Shown here piece by piece: positions 35,211 to 44,061 of a DNA stretch of 52,754 bases. The number at the start of each line of letters is the position of its first letter. Positions within the stretch are counted from its first letter, which is position 1. Source of the DNA: JAAZNO01 sp012798275 (lineage in GTDB: Bacteria > Chloroflexota > Anaerolineae > B4-G1 > SLSP01). A program made the position numbers and the translations under genes. Under the pieces are notes generated by a model. That model was given only the letters and a program-made list of their open reading frames with translations, did no database searches and was not told where the DNA came from. Location: positions 1-52,754 of the forward strand of contig DAOPQD010000013.1 in the NCBI GenBank assembly GCA_035347995.1. Direction: 5' to 3'.

Positions 35211-36569
35211 TTACCCGACCTCCTGTTGCTGCCGGATGGCGTGATCCATGAGCGTCTCTTCATGCGCCCCACGCCGCTGCAAGCGTCTCGCGTGCACGTC
35301 GTTCCACGTATCGGGGCGGATCTCGCGGCTGTGCCCGGCCAACAGCCCGGCGACGCCAGCCTGCCCGCCCTCGTCGCGCTGCCGCTGACAGTAAGGGCAG
35401 GTCGCCGGGTCATGCGGGACGTAGTCCTTGGGCTGCGTGTACGCCGTGATGAAGCCCTCGTAGTTGCGCACCACCACCTTCGTGTCGGACATGCTCAACA
35501 GATAGTTGGGCAGGAGCGGCACCTTGCCGCCGCCTTCCGGCGCGTCAATGACGTAAGTGGGAATGGCATACCCGGAGGTGTGCCCGCGCAGCGACTCCAT
35601 GATCTCCAAGCCCTTGGCGACCGACGTGCGGAAGTGTCCCGCCCCTTCTACCAGATCGCATTGATACAGGTAGTACGGCCGGACGCGGCTGCGTACCAGC
35701 TGGTGCACCAGGGCCATGATGATGTTGGGGCAGTCGTTGATACCGGCCATCAACACTGTCTGGCTGCCGAGCGGGATCCCCGCATTAGCCAACCGTCCCA
35801 ACGCCGCCGTCGCCTCTGGGGTGAGCTCTTTGGGATGGTTGATGTGCACATTCATCCACAGCGGATGATATTTCGACAGCATCGTCACCAGCTCCCCGGT
35901 GATGCGTTGCGGCAAGAAGATCGGCATCCGCGAGCCGATGCGGATCACTTCAACATGCGGAATCTCGCGCAAGCGCTTCAGCAGTCGCTCCAGCACCGGC
36001 AACGGCAGGGTCAGGGGATCGCCGCCGGAGATCAGCACGTCCCGGACTTCTGGAGTCGCGGCGATGTACTCCAGCTGCGCTTCGTAGGTCGCCGAGTTAA
36101 ACATCACATGCGAGTCCCCCACCAGCCGACTGCGCGTACAGAACCGACAATAACTCGCGCACTGCGTCGTCACCAGCATCAACACCCGATCCGGGTAGCG
36201 ATGCACCAATCCTGGCACAGGCGAATGGGCATCTTCCCCCAACGAATCGGCCATGGCGGCCTCGAAAGGAATCAACTCTTGTGCGGTGGGGATCACCTGC
36301 TTCCGAATAGGGCAATTCGGGTCGTCAGGGTCTATCAAACTCGCAAAATACGGGGTTACATCAACACGGAAATGTTCGGGGGCAGACAGCCCCACAATCT
36401 CATCCGGGGTAAGGTTTATGAAGCCGGCAAAGTCCTCCACCGTATGCAGACGGTGAGCCATTTGCCAACGCCAGTCATTCCACTGCTCCCAAGTAACCTG
36501 CTCCCATGGGTGTGGCGGCGTACGTCCCCCAGGGGGCTCCTCAAATTCGGCTTGCACATCGAGCGACAT
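35211..36569 (-). CDS. kamA: Lysine 2,3-aminomutase family radical SAM enzyme
   Basis: A 452-residue enzyme. Radical-SAM cluster motif C137-x3-C141-x2-C144, an S-G-G-D-P-L segment (181-186), a Y-Q-C-D-L aspartate (D305), and E-G-G-G-K-V-P with the PLP lysine K349 and nearby D342. These are the residues used by lysine 2,3-aminomutase to turn L-lysine into L-β-lysine. A late C-P-Y-C pair may bind zinc. The ATG at 36569 is chosen for its AGGAGG, 10 bp upstream; an earlier in-frame ATG would swallow the promoter. Preceded by a structured leader. The β-lysine acetyltransferase (ablB) often paired with kamA is absent here. Confidence 0.93.
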   Translation of the reverse strand: MSLDVQAEFEEPPGGRTPPHPWEQVTWEQWNDWRWQMAHRLHTVEDFAGFINLTPDEIVGLSAPEHFRVDVTPYFASLIDPDDPNCPIRKQVIPTAQELIPFEAAMADSLGEDAHSPVPGLVHRYPDRVLMLVTTQCASYCRFCTRSRLVGDSHVMFNSATYEAQLEYIAATPEVRDVLISGGDPLTLPLPVLERLLKRLREIPHVEVIRIGSRMPIFLPQRITGELVTMLSKYHPLWMNVHINHPKELTPEATAALGRLANAGIPLGSQTVLMAGINDCPNIIMALVHQLVRSRVRPYYLYQCDLVEGAGHFRTSVAKGLEIMESLRGHTSGYAIPTYVIDAPEGGGKVPLLPNYLLSMSDTKVVVRNYEGFITAYTQPKDYVPHDPATCPYCQRQRDEGGQAGVAGLLAGHSREIRPDTWNDVHARRLQRRGAHEETLMDHAIRQQQEVG

Positions 36570-36620
36570 CTTACACTTACCTCCTCGTGAATCTGAGTTT
36601 TGCAACCAGCACTCATCCCA

Positions 36621-36704
36621 CAATGCCCATGCAACGTATGGGTATTGGCTGTTGCCTGACCGGCACCAAAAGCGGTTCCCCACACCGGTTTCGGCGCAGG
36701 CAAC
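36621..36704 (-). promoter_or_regulatory. Candidate structured leader RNA of kamA
   Basis: Within the ~180-nt untranslated leader: an 8-bp perfect stem (36697-36704 with 36651-36658) enclosing a 5-bp ACCGG/CCGGT stem, then a 10-bp hairpin with one mismatch (36638-36647 with 36621-36630). The SD lies about 35 nt downstream. I see no match to the lysine, cobalamin or SAM riboswitch cores. Confidence 0.5.
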
Positions 36705-36756
36705 CGCATGAAGACATCTATCATACGAAGCAAGGGGTGGAAAGTTGCAAACGCGC

Positions 36757-36784
36757 ATTATAATACGAAGGCGCTTAAATGCAA
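36757..36784 (-). promoter_or_regulatory. Promoter of kamA
   Basis: Minus-strand -35 TTGCAT (36779-36784), 16-bp spacer, -10 TATAAT (36757-36762), in the gap after glucokinase. Confidence 0.78.
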
Positions 36785-36842
36785 CTCGGGTGACAAGGGA
36801 TGAAAACAAGCGTAAACGTTTAGTCTTGTGGAGACCACAACT

Positions 36843-37835
36843 TTACTTATCCCACATCTCCAAACCGTAATGAACTGCCCCCAACAGGGCCGCCTTGGAA
36901 TTCAACACCACCCTCACCGGCATCGGCGCCAGCAGGTGCGAGAGGCGCCCCTTCCGCAGGAACGCATCCATGAAAGATTCCCTTTCCAGCGCCGGCAGGA
37001 TGCGCGGTGGAATGCCGCCTGCCAGGTATACCCCTCCCGTCGAGAGCACCTTGAGCGCCAGGTTGCCGGCTTCGGCGCCTAAGATCGCGACGAACATTTC
37101 CAGCGTTGCCTGACACAGCGGGCAGGGGCGCTCCTCATCGAAGGCAGCAGTCACGATGACGGGGGTCAGGTCAGACGCCGAAGCCAACCGCTCCGCGAGC
37201 CACTCGGGTTCCTCATAAGCGTCGGTGTCCTTGAAGAAACGGTAGATGTTCGGCAGCCCCATCCCCGAGCAAATGCGCTCATAACTAACGTGATCGAAAC
37301 GGTCATGCAGGTAACGCAGTAGTTTGATCTGCAACTTGTTGACAGGCGCGAAATCTGCATGACCTCCCTCCGAAGGGTGCGCCGAGAAGCGCGTCCCCTC
37401 CCACGTGAGGAACGCCTCTCCCAAGCCGGTGCCTGGCGCGAGCACGGCGATCGCACCACCCGGTTCGGGACGCCCCTCGTTCAACACGTGCAGATCGCGT
37501 CCCTCCAGATGGGGCACAGCATAGGCGATGGAGACAAGGTCATTCAGCAGGTACACGGCTTCGAGGCCGAAGGCCCGCTGCAGGTTATGTTCATCCATCA
37601 CCCAGGGGAGATTGGTGATCGTTGCCCGTCCGCCCACCACTGGCCCGGCCACCCCAAAGCTGGCGCGGCTGACCTCTATGCCGGTCTGATTCAGGAATTG
37701 CTGGACGATGCTCTCCAGGCTGGGATAACGGCCACTGGGGAAAGTCGCCTCGGCCACAGTTTTCCCCACGCCTCCCGCTGGATCTATAATGGCCAGATTC
37801 GTCTTCGTTCCACCGATGTCACCTGCAAGTAGCAT
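36843..37835 (-). CDS. glk: Glucokinase (ROK-independent Glk type)
   Basis: A 330-residue cytoplasmic kinase phosphorylating glucose to glucose-6-phosphate with ATP. The phosphate-1 loop G-D-I-G-G-T-K-T-N is at residues 5-13; F-G-V-A-G-P-V, L-L-N-D-L (sugar-binding N-D), A-P-G-T-G-L-G and S-E-G-G-H-A-D-F follow in the order of E. coli-type Glk (Pfam Glucokinase), with no ROK zinc motif. Length matches the family. SD AGGAGG 7 bp before the ATG, which itself directly follows repeat A. Likely read from the RCK gene upstream or from a signal within the 158-bp gap. Confidence 0.92.
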   Translation of the reverse strand: MLLAGDIGGTKTNLAIIDPAGGVGKTVAEATFPSGRYPSLESIVQQFLNQTGIEVSRASFGVAGPVVGGRATITNLPWVMDEHNLQRAFGLEAVYLLNDLVSIAYAVPHLEGRDLHVLNEGRPEPGGAIAVLAPGTGLGEAFLTWEGTRFSAHPSEGGHADFAPVNKLQIKLLRYLHDRFDHVSYERICSGMGLPNIYRFFKDTDAYEEPEWLAERLASASDLTPVIVTAAFDEERPCPLCQATLEMFVAILGAEAGNLALKVLSTGGVYLAGGIPPRILPALERESFMDAFLRKGRLSHLLAPMPVRVVLNSKAALLGAVHYGLEMWDK

Positions 37836-37848
37836 AATAATTCCTCCT

Positions 37849-37960
37849 CGGAAAATAGCGATCAGTGAGTCGAGAGCTGTTGCAGTCTTCGATCACAACT
37901 CACAGCTCACAACTCACATTTGCATCCGCGGTGGTGTGCCGCAGGAACATGTCACTCCTT
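37849..37960 (-). repeat. Repeat A, copy 2 (leader of glk)
   Basis: Minus-strand order: ACATGTTCCTGCGG, CACACCACCG hairpin, a TGTGAGTTGTGAG doubling, then GTGAGTTG...CTG-CAA-CAG...CGACTCAC, and CTATTTTC immediately followed by the glk SD. Similar to copies 1 and 3. Confidence 0.8.
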
Positions 37961-37993
37961 AAGAGTCATCCAAAATACGGGCCCCGGTACGCT

Positions 37994-39736
37994 TCACCTG
38001 CGCCGCTCGCGGCTCAACCACCGCAGTTGTGGCTGCGAGGCCAGCACTACCAGCTCGTCGCCCCCCTGGAGGATCACATCCGCCGCCGGGGGGACCGTCA
38101 CCCGGTCGCCGCGCGCGTGCAAGGCCACGGTCACCCCTTCCACCGCAGTGAGCTGCGCGGGCGTGCTCCCGACGAGAGCGGACTCCGGCTTGACGGTCAG
38201 GCGCGTCAGGTAGAAATCGCCGCCGTCCACCGTCACCAACTGTGCCACGTTGAACTGCAATACCGCCGAAAGGAAAGCTGGACTGGCAATCGCGGAGGTG
38301 CTGTAAACGGCGTCAATCCCAAAAGCCTGCTGCAATTGCGCCCCGAGACCTTCCTCGAAAATCCGCAGCACAGTCCGCAGGCCGGCATTGACCTCCCGCG
38401 CTCGCAACACCACTTCCAGATTGAGAACATCGTCCTCTGAGCACACTACCAGCGCGCCCGCCTCGCCGACGCCAGCAGCGGCCAACACGGCCGGCTGCCG
38501 CAGGTCGCCAAAAGTCACCCGCACGCCGCGCTCGATGAGCCGCTGCGCCAGGCGTCCCGGCTCAAAATCCAACGCCATCACCGGCTGGCCCAAATCCAGC
38601 AGGCGCAGGACAACGCGGTAGCCGGTATGCCCCAATCCACAGACGGCGATGGGGCGCCGCGACGCGGCCACTTCCCCACAGGCGAGCAAGGGCGCCAGCT
38701 GTCCCTCCTCGGCAAAGATCAGCAGCGCGTCGCCAGCCTGCAACACCGCCTCGGATTCGGGTTCCCGGGGCAGGCCGTTCCCCACGCGATGCAGAACCGC
38801 CGCCACGTCCAGCGCGTCACAGAACGCGCCCACGCGGCGCCCCACCAGCGGCGAGCCCTCCTTGACGGGCAACCAGGTCAGGACACACTGCCGCTCGCCC
38901 AGCTGGAAAGTTTCAACGATCTCTAATCCCAGCGCGGCATGGGCAAAAGCCACCGCCGCCAGCGCCGAGCGGCTGATAATCGCCGCCACAGGGAATGTCG
39001 CGCTCAACGTTTCAGCGATCTCGTCTTCAAAGAGCCGCAGCACGATCCGCGCTTGAGGATTCAGGTCACGCACCCGCAACGCCGCCTCGATGTTGACCAG
39101 ATCGTGATTGGTACAGACGACCACCGTCGTCGCCCGCGTCACCCCCGCCTGACACAGCACGCCCTCGTTGCGCACGTCGCCGATCAACACCGGCATGCCC
39201 GCATCCAGCAGCGTCTCGACCAGGGGCGAGGAAGCGTCGTTGATCCCCACCACGTCGAACCCCAACCCCAGCAGCTGCTGCGCCAGCCGATACCCGACCC
39301 GCCCCATCCCGCAGATCAGGATGTGATGGTGAGCCGTCGCCGCCAGCGCCGCCTGCCACGCCGGGCCGCGTTCCTGCCGCACGAAGAAAACGCGAATGAC
39401 CCTGAAGACGTTGACGCCGAAGAGCAAAAACAACGGCAGCCCAATCAACGGCAGCAACGCGAAATACGGGTCAAGCGCCGAAGGCACGGGCAGATCGTAA
39501 TCGAGCTGCAGGATCTTGATGACCGATAGCAGCGCCTGCACATACGTCAACGGTTCGGGAAGGGATCCCACCCGGCTGAAATCCCGCTGGAAAAACCACG
39601 CCGTCACCAACAGGCCGCTACCCATGATCAAGGCGATCCCCCAGGGGAAAAGTCGCACAAAGACGCGGATGTCCTGACGCAATCGCGGCCCCCGGCGACG
39701 CGCCTTGACTCTCTGGGCGGGTTTCTGTGCCTGCAT
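37994..39736 (-). CDS. Two-RCK NAD-binding membrane protein
   Basis: A 580-residue protein: two membrane segments (about 32-50 and 92-112) around a short re-entrant-like loop, then two TrkA-N/TrkA-C (RCK) modules. NAD-binding glycine motifs are C-G-M-G-R-V-G-Y (about 143-150) and C-G-L-G-H-T-G-Y in the second repeat. RCK modules gate K+ channels and transporters in response to nucleotides. The loop where T-V-G-Y-G-D should be reads I-L-Q-L-D-Y-D-L, so the K+ filter is absent. It may be a regulator of another channel, or a pore with other selectivity. SD AGGTGA. Upstream of glk on the same strand. Confidence 0.85.
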   Translation of the reverse strand: MQAQKPAQRVKARRRGPRLRQDIRVFVRLFPWGIALIMGSGLLVTAWFFQRDFSRVGSLPEPLTYVQALLSVIKILQLDYDLPVPSALDPYFALLPLIGLPLFLLFGVNVFRVIRVFFVRQERGPAWQAALAATAHHHILICGMGRVGYRLAQQLLGLGFDVVGINDASSPLVETLLDAGMPVLIGDVRNEGVLCQAGVTRATTVVVCTNHDLVNIEAALRVRDLNPQARIVLRLFEDEIAETLSATFPVAAIISRSALAAVAFAHAALGLEIVETFQLGERQCVLTWLPVKEGSPLVGRRVGAFCDALDVAAVLHRVGNGLPREPESEAVLQAGDALLIFAEEGQLAPLLACGEVAASRRPIAVCGLGHTGYRVVLRLLDLGQPVMALDFEPGRLAQRLIERGVRVTFGDLRQPAVLAAAGVGEAGALVVCSEDDVLNLEVVLRAREVNAGLRTVLRIFEEGLGAQLQQAFGIDAVYSTSAIASPAFLSAVLQFNVAQLVTVDGGDFYLTRLTVKPESALVGSTPAQLTAVEGVTVALHARGDRVTVPPAADVILQGGDELVVLASQPQLRWLSRERRR

Positions 39737-39814
39737 TCTCCATTCACCTGGGGAACTGTTGATCCCATCTCAGCGCCCGCAGCGGAAATCACCCTCCACC
39801 GCGCGCGTAAAGCC

Positions 39815-39842
39815 ATTATAATATCATTAGTAGAAGTTGCTA
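39815..39842 (-). promoter_or_regulatory. Possible promoter of the RCK gene
   Basis: A palindromic ATTATAAT gives a TATAAT -10 on both strands (39815-39820 minus; 39817-39822 plus). Only the minus strand has a partly matching -35 (TAGCAA, 16-bp spacer). Weak. Confidence 0.35.
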
Positions 39843-39936
39843 CTGGAGGTTAGGAAGCTGAAAGGCCACGCGCGAGTGATGGGACAGAGGACCTGCATTT
39901 CGATAAACTTTCCCGCAATGCGCTATGAGGGAAGCC

Positions 39937-40449
39937 ATGGAAGAAAAACCTGACGATGGAAAAACGCTGCTGCTCCTGCGGCACGCCAAATCGAGCTGGA
40001 AGGATGAGACGCTGGCGGACTTCGAGCGCCCGCTGAATGAGCGCGGGCAGCATGAGGCGCCCAGGATGGGGGCATGGCTGCGCCAGCAAGAGCTCCTGCC
40101 CGATCTCATCCTCAGCTCCTCCGCCCGACGCGCCCACGACACCACGGAGCTCGTCGTCGAGGCCAGCGGCTACGAGGGCCAGGTCATTTTCACCGCTGAG
40201 CTCTATCATGGCGGATTCCAGAGCTTCATCGAGGCCCTGCGCCATGTGCCCGACGCTTGTCAGTCGGTAATGCTCGTCGGGCACAATCCAGAGCTGGAAC
40301 TGTTCCTCGAAACGCTCACCGGCGTTCCCGAACATCTGTCCACCGGCGGCCTGGCGATGATTGCCCTGCCCATCGCCAGCTGGCGAGAGCTCCATGAAGG
40401 GGTGCGTGGAAAACTGCGCGGCCTCTGGAGCCCCAAGACGCTGGAATAA
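39937..40449 (+). CDS. SixA-like phosphohistidine phosphatase
   Basis: A 170-residue histidine-phosphatase-superfamily protein: L-L-R-H-A-K-S-S-W (the RHG-type nucleophile H), E-R-P-L-N-E-R-G, L-I-L-S-S-S-A-R-R-A-H-D-T, and V-G-H-N-P-E-L (second His) in the SixA arrangement. SixA removes phosphate from histidine on phosphotransfer proteins; small relatives act on other substrates. The ATG at 39937 is preferred because GAGGG ends 5 bp upstream, although an ATG at 39925 is in frame. It stands alone, convergent with the next gene. Confidence 0.88.
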   Translation: MEEKPDDGKTLLLLRHAKSSWKDETLADFERPLNERGQHEAPRMGAWLRQQELLPDLILSSSARRAHDTTELVVEASGYEGQVIFTAELYHGGFQSFIEALRHVPDACQSVMLVGHNPELELFLETLTGVPEHLSTGGLAMIALPIASWRELHEGVRGKLRGLWSPKTLE

Positions 40450-40496
40450 GATCGGGCGGACGTCGTTGTGTTGACGTTTCCGTTGACCAGAAAGCT

Positions 40497-42080
40497 TCAG
40501 GGCAGGTAAAATTCGGGCGGGCCGAGGCGGTCGAGGCACGCCGTGTTGAGTCTGTCCGTCGGATGGTTGAAGAACGCCAGTCCGATGGACTGCGCACACT
40601 CACCTGAATCCAGCACGGAATGCCCCACACCTGGAAACTCCAGCAGGGTGCTCCGGCTGAGATGCTGCGCCGCCGATTCTGCCCACGCCGGCGGCGTGAT
40701 GGGATCGTACTGACCCGCGAGCAGCAGCGTCGGAATGTCGCTGGATACGGGGCGACTCTCCATGGCCGGAGCGGCTCCCACCTCCCATACCTCGCAGACG
40801 TCGAACTGATTCTCCACGTCCGCCAATAAGTAGGGCGTCAGCGGTGAATCCAGCGCCTCTGTCAGCGCTACGCTGGTCTCCCAGCTGTTGAAGGGGATCT
40901 CCTCATAGCATTCCACGGAGTAGAAGACGCCCTCACTGTCACTCAAGTCTTCATCATCTTCCTGGGGCGTGACCAGATAACGCGGGCGCTGATACTCACT
41001 CTCGCCGCCTAACAGCAACACCCATGCTTCCTCATAATTTTCCTGCGCGATCTGATCAATCGCGTAGGGAATCCAGGGGATGGTAGCAGTGTCGTACATG
41101 GATTGGAAAATCTGATCCACCAATGCCTTGCCGTCGAGATAAACCGCCACATCCTCTTCCGTCCAGGGATCCACGACCTCGAATGAGACCGGATCAGCGT
41201 CTAGCGTCTCCAGCAGCTCATAGAAGCGGTCTTCGAGATCCGGGAACGCGGCAGCGCAATCACGCTCCGCAGCGCAATCCGCGAACAGCAGGTCAAAAGC
41301 CCGCACGCCGTTCTGGACCTCTTCCTCGTAAGCGTTGACTTCTGGCGGATAGACGGAATCCAGAATCACGCTGCGGATGCCTTCAGGATGATCCCGCATC
41401 GCCGTAAGCGCCAACCGCGTGCCATAAGACACGCCCAACAGATTCCACTCCTCGTAGCCCAAGACCTGACGTAGCCAGTCGAGATCGGCGGCGCTTAACG
41501 CGCTGTTGAACAACGCCGGCTCTATGCCAGCGTCTGTCAACCGCTCCCAGCACGCCGCGGCCAGTTCGGCGTCCGATTCCTCCGCCTCATACTCCAATTC
41601 CCGACAGTTGAGGCTGGGGTACGAAGCGCCCGTGCCCCGCTGATCAAAGAGGATGAGATCGCGCCCCTCAAGATAGGGCTGATCCAGCCAACCTTCCACC
41701 TCATCGGTGGCGCTGCCGCCGGGGCCCCCGGAAAGATACACCACCGGATCGGGATATTCCGCGCCGCCAGGAGCGTGCAAAATGGTCACTGCCAGCTGCC
41801 AATAGTCACTGTCGGGATCGTCGTAATCCGCCGGCACGCTCACATAGCCACACTCCACATCCGCGTCGAGATCTTCATAGGAACAATCCGTCGGCTCGAA
41901 GAAATCAGCGCTCGGCTCGTGCAATTCGACCGTGACTTCGGGGGCTTCGAGCGTCATTTCGGGGGTCTCAACCTTCTCGCTCGCGGTGTCATCCAGGAAA
42001 CTACATGCCAGCATGTTCAGGAGCAGGAACGCCATTAGAAAACGAATGGCAAAAGGACGAGAATGCCCAAAAGTGACCAT
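40497..42080 (-). CDS. TAP-like α/β-hydrolase lipoprotein (proline/tripeptidyl peptidase type)
   Basis: A 527-residue exported hydrolase. Lipoprotein signal with L-x-x-C (C26), then an acidic spacer. V-V-Y-L-S-G-G-P-G-G-S (oxyanion region), F-D-Q-R-G-T-G, L-G-V-S-Y-G-T-R (nucleophile S218) and A-G-Q-Y-D-P-I-T-P-P (Asp), then G-V-G-H-S (His) match tripeptidyl-aminopeptidase/proline iminopeptidase-like enzymes with a TAP C-terminal domain. The mature protein is very rich in Asp and Glu. The ATG at 42080 has GGAGG 5 bp upstream; a TTG four codons earlier is rejected. It is 84 bp downstream of the glycosidase gene, so probably one operon. Confidence 0.9.
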   Translation of the reverse strand: MVTFGHSRPFAIRFLMAFLLLNMLACSFLDDTASEKVETPEMTLEAPEVTVELHEPSADFFEPTDCSYEDLDADVECGYVSVPADYDDPDSDYWQLAVTILHAPGGAEYPDPVVYLSGGPGGSATDEVEGWLDQPYLEGRDLILFDQRGTGASYPSLNCRELEYEAEESDAELAAACWERLTDAGIEPALFNSALSAADLDWLRQVLGYEEWNLLGVSYGTRLALTAMRDHPEGIRSVILDSVYPPEVNAYEEEVQNGVRAFDLLFADCAAERDCAAAFPDLEDRFYELLETLDADPVSFEVVDPWTEEDVAVYLDGKALVDQIFQSMYDTATIPWIPYAIDQIAQENYEEAWVLLLGGESEYQRPRYLVTPQEDDEDLSDSEGVFYSVECYEEIPFNSWETSVALTEALDSPLTPYLLADVENQFDVCEVWEVGAAPAMESRPVSSDIPTLLLAGQYDPITPPAWAESAAQHLSRSTLLEFPGVGHSVLDSGECAQSIGLAFFNHPTDRLNTACLDRLGPPEFYLP

Positions 42081-42164
42081 GGTGACCTCCAACAGGTGTA
42101 GGAATCGAAGGTGCAGGCAAAAGAAATCTCTAACCGACCGGCAAGCTCTGCTTGAACTTCAACA

Positions 42165-43907
42165 TTAGTTCTGGGGAATGTGCAACCAGATCACGGCAGA
42201 TTGAAGCGGGAGCAAATCCGGGGTGATGAACTCCAGCTCGGCGGGGATGATTTGACCCGGCGTGACGGCGAGGACGACCGGCACGCTGAACTTCTCCGTG
42301 ACCCCCGGCCGCACCTGCACGCCGGCACTGCCCAGCACGGCGCCATGGGCGCGCACCTCCAGTTTGCCCTGCAACGCCGAGGGGAAGGGATTCTCCACCT
42401 CGACCAGCACCCGCCCGGTCCCGTCGTTCTGGAGCACGTGAACGGAATCCACAGGACGCCATACCGCCAGGCGCAGCGTCGTCTCGCTCTCACACAGGAA
42501 CACATAACGCGGCGCGCCTTCGAGGCGCAGCTGCAGCTGCCCCTCGGTGACGGCGACGGCGCTGCGCTTCCCGTTCATCTCGACGACGATGACTTCCTCG
42601 CACAACACGGGCAGCGAGACCGTCCGCGGCTCCCCGTTCGTCCACAGCGCCAGGGCGGCCCGGCCGTCATTGCGGAACAGCAGGCTGAACTCCGTCGGCC
42701 CGTCGAGCGGGATCCGCCGCTGAAAGGCGTAGCCGCGCAGCGTCGCCACCAGCGTCTTCATCGCCGTGTAGGCCGGCTTGGGAGCGAGATCGCGCCGCAC
42801 CAATCCGAAATTGAACTCGATGTCGTTGGGGTCGTCGCCGTCGTTGCGCCAATCGTACCAGATATTCAAATCCACATCGTAGGCCAGGTGTGCCAGCGCC
42901 TGACGCGCCGCGTATTGCGCCTGTTCCTCCTCAGTAGGGCCGCCCGCCACGGTAGAATAGCCCCACTCGCTGGTGATGATGGGGATTTTGCGGTTGGGAC
43001 TGGCGCGGTCCAGGATTCCGCGCAAGCGGGCATAGTCCTCCCACGCCGTCTCCGGCGCGTTGGAACGGTAGGGATGCACGCTCACGGCGTCCAATTTGTT
43101 GAACAGCCCCAGATCAGCCAGCGTCTGAAGGTACTCCCACGGGAATCCCGCCGTCGCCGGGCCGATGATCAACGCGGTCGGGTCCACCTGGCGGATGGCG
43201 GTAATGACCTCAGAAGCGACCTTGTGGTAATAGACGGGGTCCGGCGGGCCATGCCAGAAGCGTTCCAGATTCGGCTCGTTCCAGATCTCCCAGATGATGC
43301 CCTTCCCGCGATAATGGCGCGCGGCGGCGGCGGCAAAGCGCGCGAATGCCGCCCGCCCGGCGTCGAAGTGATGCGCGTTCCCGCCGCCGTAGAGGTCATT
43401 GCCGTAGTCAAGGATGAAGACGATGCGGATATTTCGCGCCGTCATCGTCTCAACCAGGGAATCGTAGGCGGAGAAGTCGTAACGCCCCGGGATCTCGCGC
43501 TCGATCGTGTGCCAGAAAAGGTCCATCCGCACGAAGCGGAACCCGCCAGCGGCCAGAAGCTCCGCCTCGCCCGGTTCTGCCTGCGTGAAGTGAATGTTGA
43601 CGCCCAACGGCTCTGGAATCACCCGTCCCGGCAGCTCCAGCGAGGGGGTATCCACGAGGACGGGGGCCGGCGGCGTGGGGGTCAGCGTCGGCGTGACCGT
43701 CGCGCCGACCAGGAAACCCAGCGAGACCGTCGGCGCAGGCGTCGGCGTGACGGGAGGGAGCGGCGTCGCCGTGGGGGTAAGTGAGGGTGGCAGGGTGGCC
43801 GTCGGCGTCGGGGAAGTCGTCAGCGCAGGCGAGGGCTGTCCCGCCGCCGGAGAGAAACCACAGCTCGTCAGGAGCAGCACCAGAATCACGACACTCAGTC
43901 GTCTCAC
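42165..43907 (-). CDS. GH clan A (GH39/GH5-like) lipoprotein glycosidase
   Basis: A 580-residue exported enzyme. The GTG start gives M-R-R-L-S-V-V-I-L-V followed by the lipobox L-T-S-C (C16); GGAGG lies 9 bp upstream, so in-frame upstream ATGs are rejected. A Thr/Pro-rich tether (about 25-85) leads to a TIM-barrel domain with W-E-I-W-N-E-P-N (acid/base E211) and I-T-S-E-W-G-Y-S (nucleophile E314), the two glutamates of clan GH-A. A β-rich accessory part follows, from about residue 415. It should cleave a β-glycosidic bond outside the cell, anchored to the membrane; substrate unknown. Confidence 0.9.
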   Translation of the reverse strand: MRRLSVVILVLLLTSCGFSPAAGQPSPALTTSPTPTATLPPSLTPTATPLPPVTPTPAPTVSLGFLVGATVTPTLTPTPPAPVLVDTPSLELPGRVIPEPLGVNIHFTQAEPGEAELLAAGGFRFVRMDLFWHTIEREIPGRYDFSAYDSLVETMTARNIRIVFILDYGNDLYGGGNAHHFDAGRAAFARFAAAAARHYRGKGIIWEIWNEPNLERFWHGPPDPVYYHKVASEVITAIRQVDPTALIIGPATAGFPWEYLQTLADLGLFNKLDAVSVHPYRSNAPETAWEDYARLRGILDRASPNRKIPIITSEWGYSTVAGGPTEEEQAQYAARQALAHLAYDVDLNIWYDWRNDGDDPNDIEFNFGLVRRDLAPKPAYTAMKTLVATLRGYAFQRRIPLDGPTEFSLLFRNDGRAALALWTNGEPRTVSLPVLCEEVIVVEMNGKRSAVAVTEGQLQLRLEGAPRYVFLCESETTLRLAVWRPVDSVHVLQNDGTGRVLVEVENPFPSALQGKLEVRAHGAVLGSAGVQVRPGVTEKFSVPVVLAVTPGQIIPAELEFITPDLLPLQSAVIWLHIPQN

Positions 43908-43961
43908 GCCCCAGGCCCTCCGGGGGAAGGATGAGCTGCCCGCAACCGGGGGAAAGCCTTC

Positions 43962-43998
43962 CCGCGCCCCGGCCAATGGCTGACGTAGCGGGGCGCGG
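43962..43998 (-). other. Hairpin in the glycosidase leader
   Basis: Perfect 9-bp arms CCGCGCCCC/GGGGCGCGG (43962-43970 with 43990-43998), 19-base loop, 55 bp before the GTG start. It could fold in the mRNA leader; no function known. Confidence 0.4.
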
Positions 43999-44061
43999 AA
44001 CATGAGTGACGGACGATGGCCATGCTCGATTCTCTGCTCACACTGACAAGTTTTGCACCTC

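Noticed and set aside
35210..35413. Longer start of the ATP-grasp ligase
   Set aside because: The extension overlaps kamA and is Arg/Ser/Gly-rich noise; GTG 35209 has AGGAGG.
36570..36756. Lysine or cobalamin riboswitch upstream of kamA
   Set aside because: The leader is structured, but neither the lysine-riboswitch core nor a B12 box is visible, so I left it as an unassigned structured leader.
36570..36809. Longer start of kamA
   Set aside because: It would run through the promoter and structured leader; the ATG at 36569 has a strong SD and starts where the family does.
40450..40496. Terminator between the SixA-like and TAP-like genes
   Set aside because: Only a 5-bp ACGTC/GACGT stem with a 2-3 base T tail; too weak to list.
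42087..43784. Long antisense reading frames over GC-rich genes (e.g. plus strand at 42180, minus strand at 49059 and 44281)
   Set aside because: Long open frames are expected opposite GC-rich coding DNA; their translations are Arg/Gln/His-rich without recognisable domains or ribosome binding sites.
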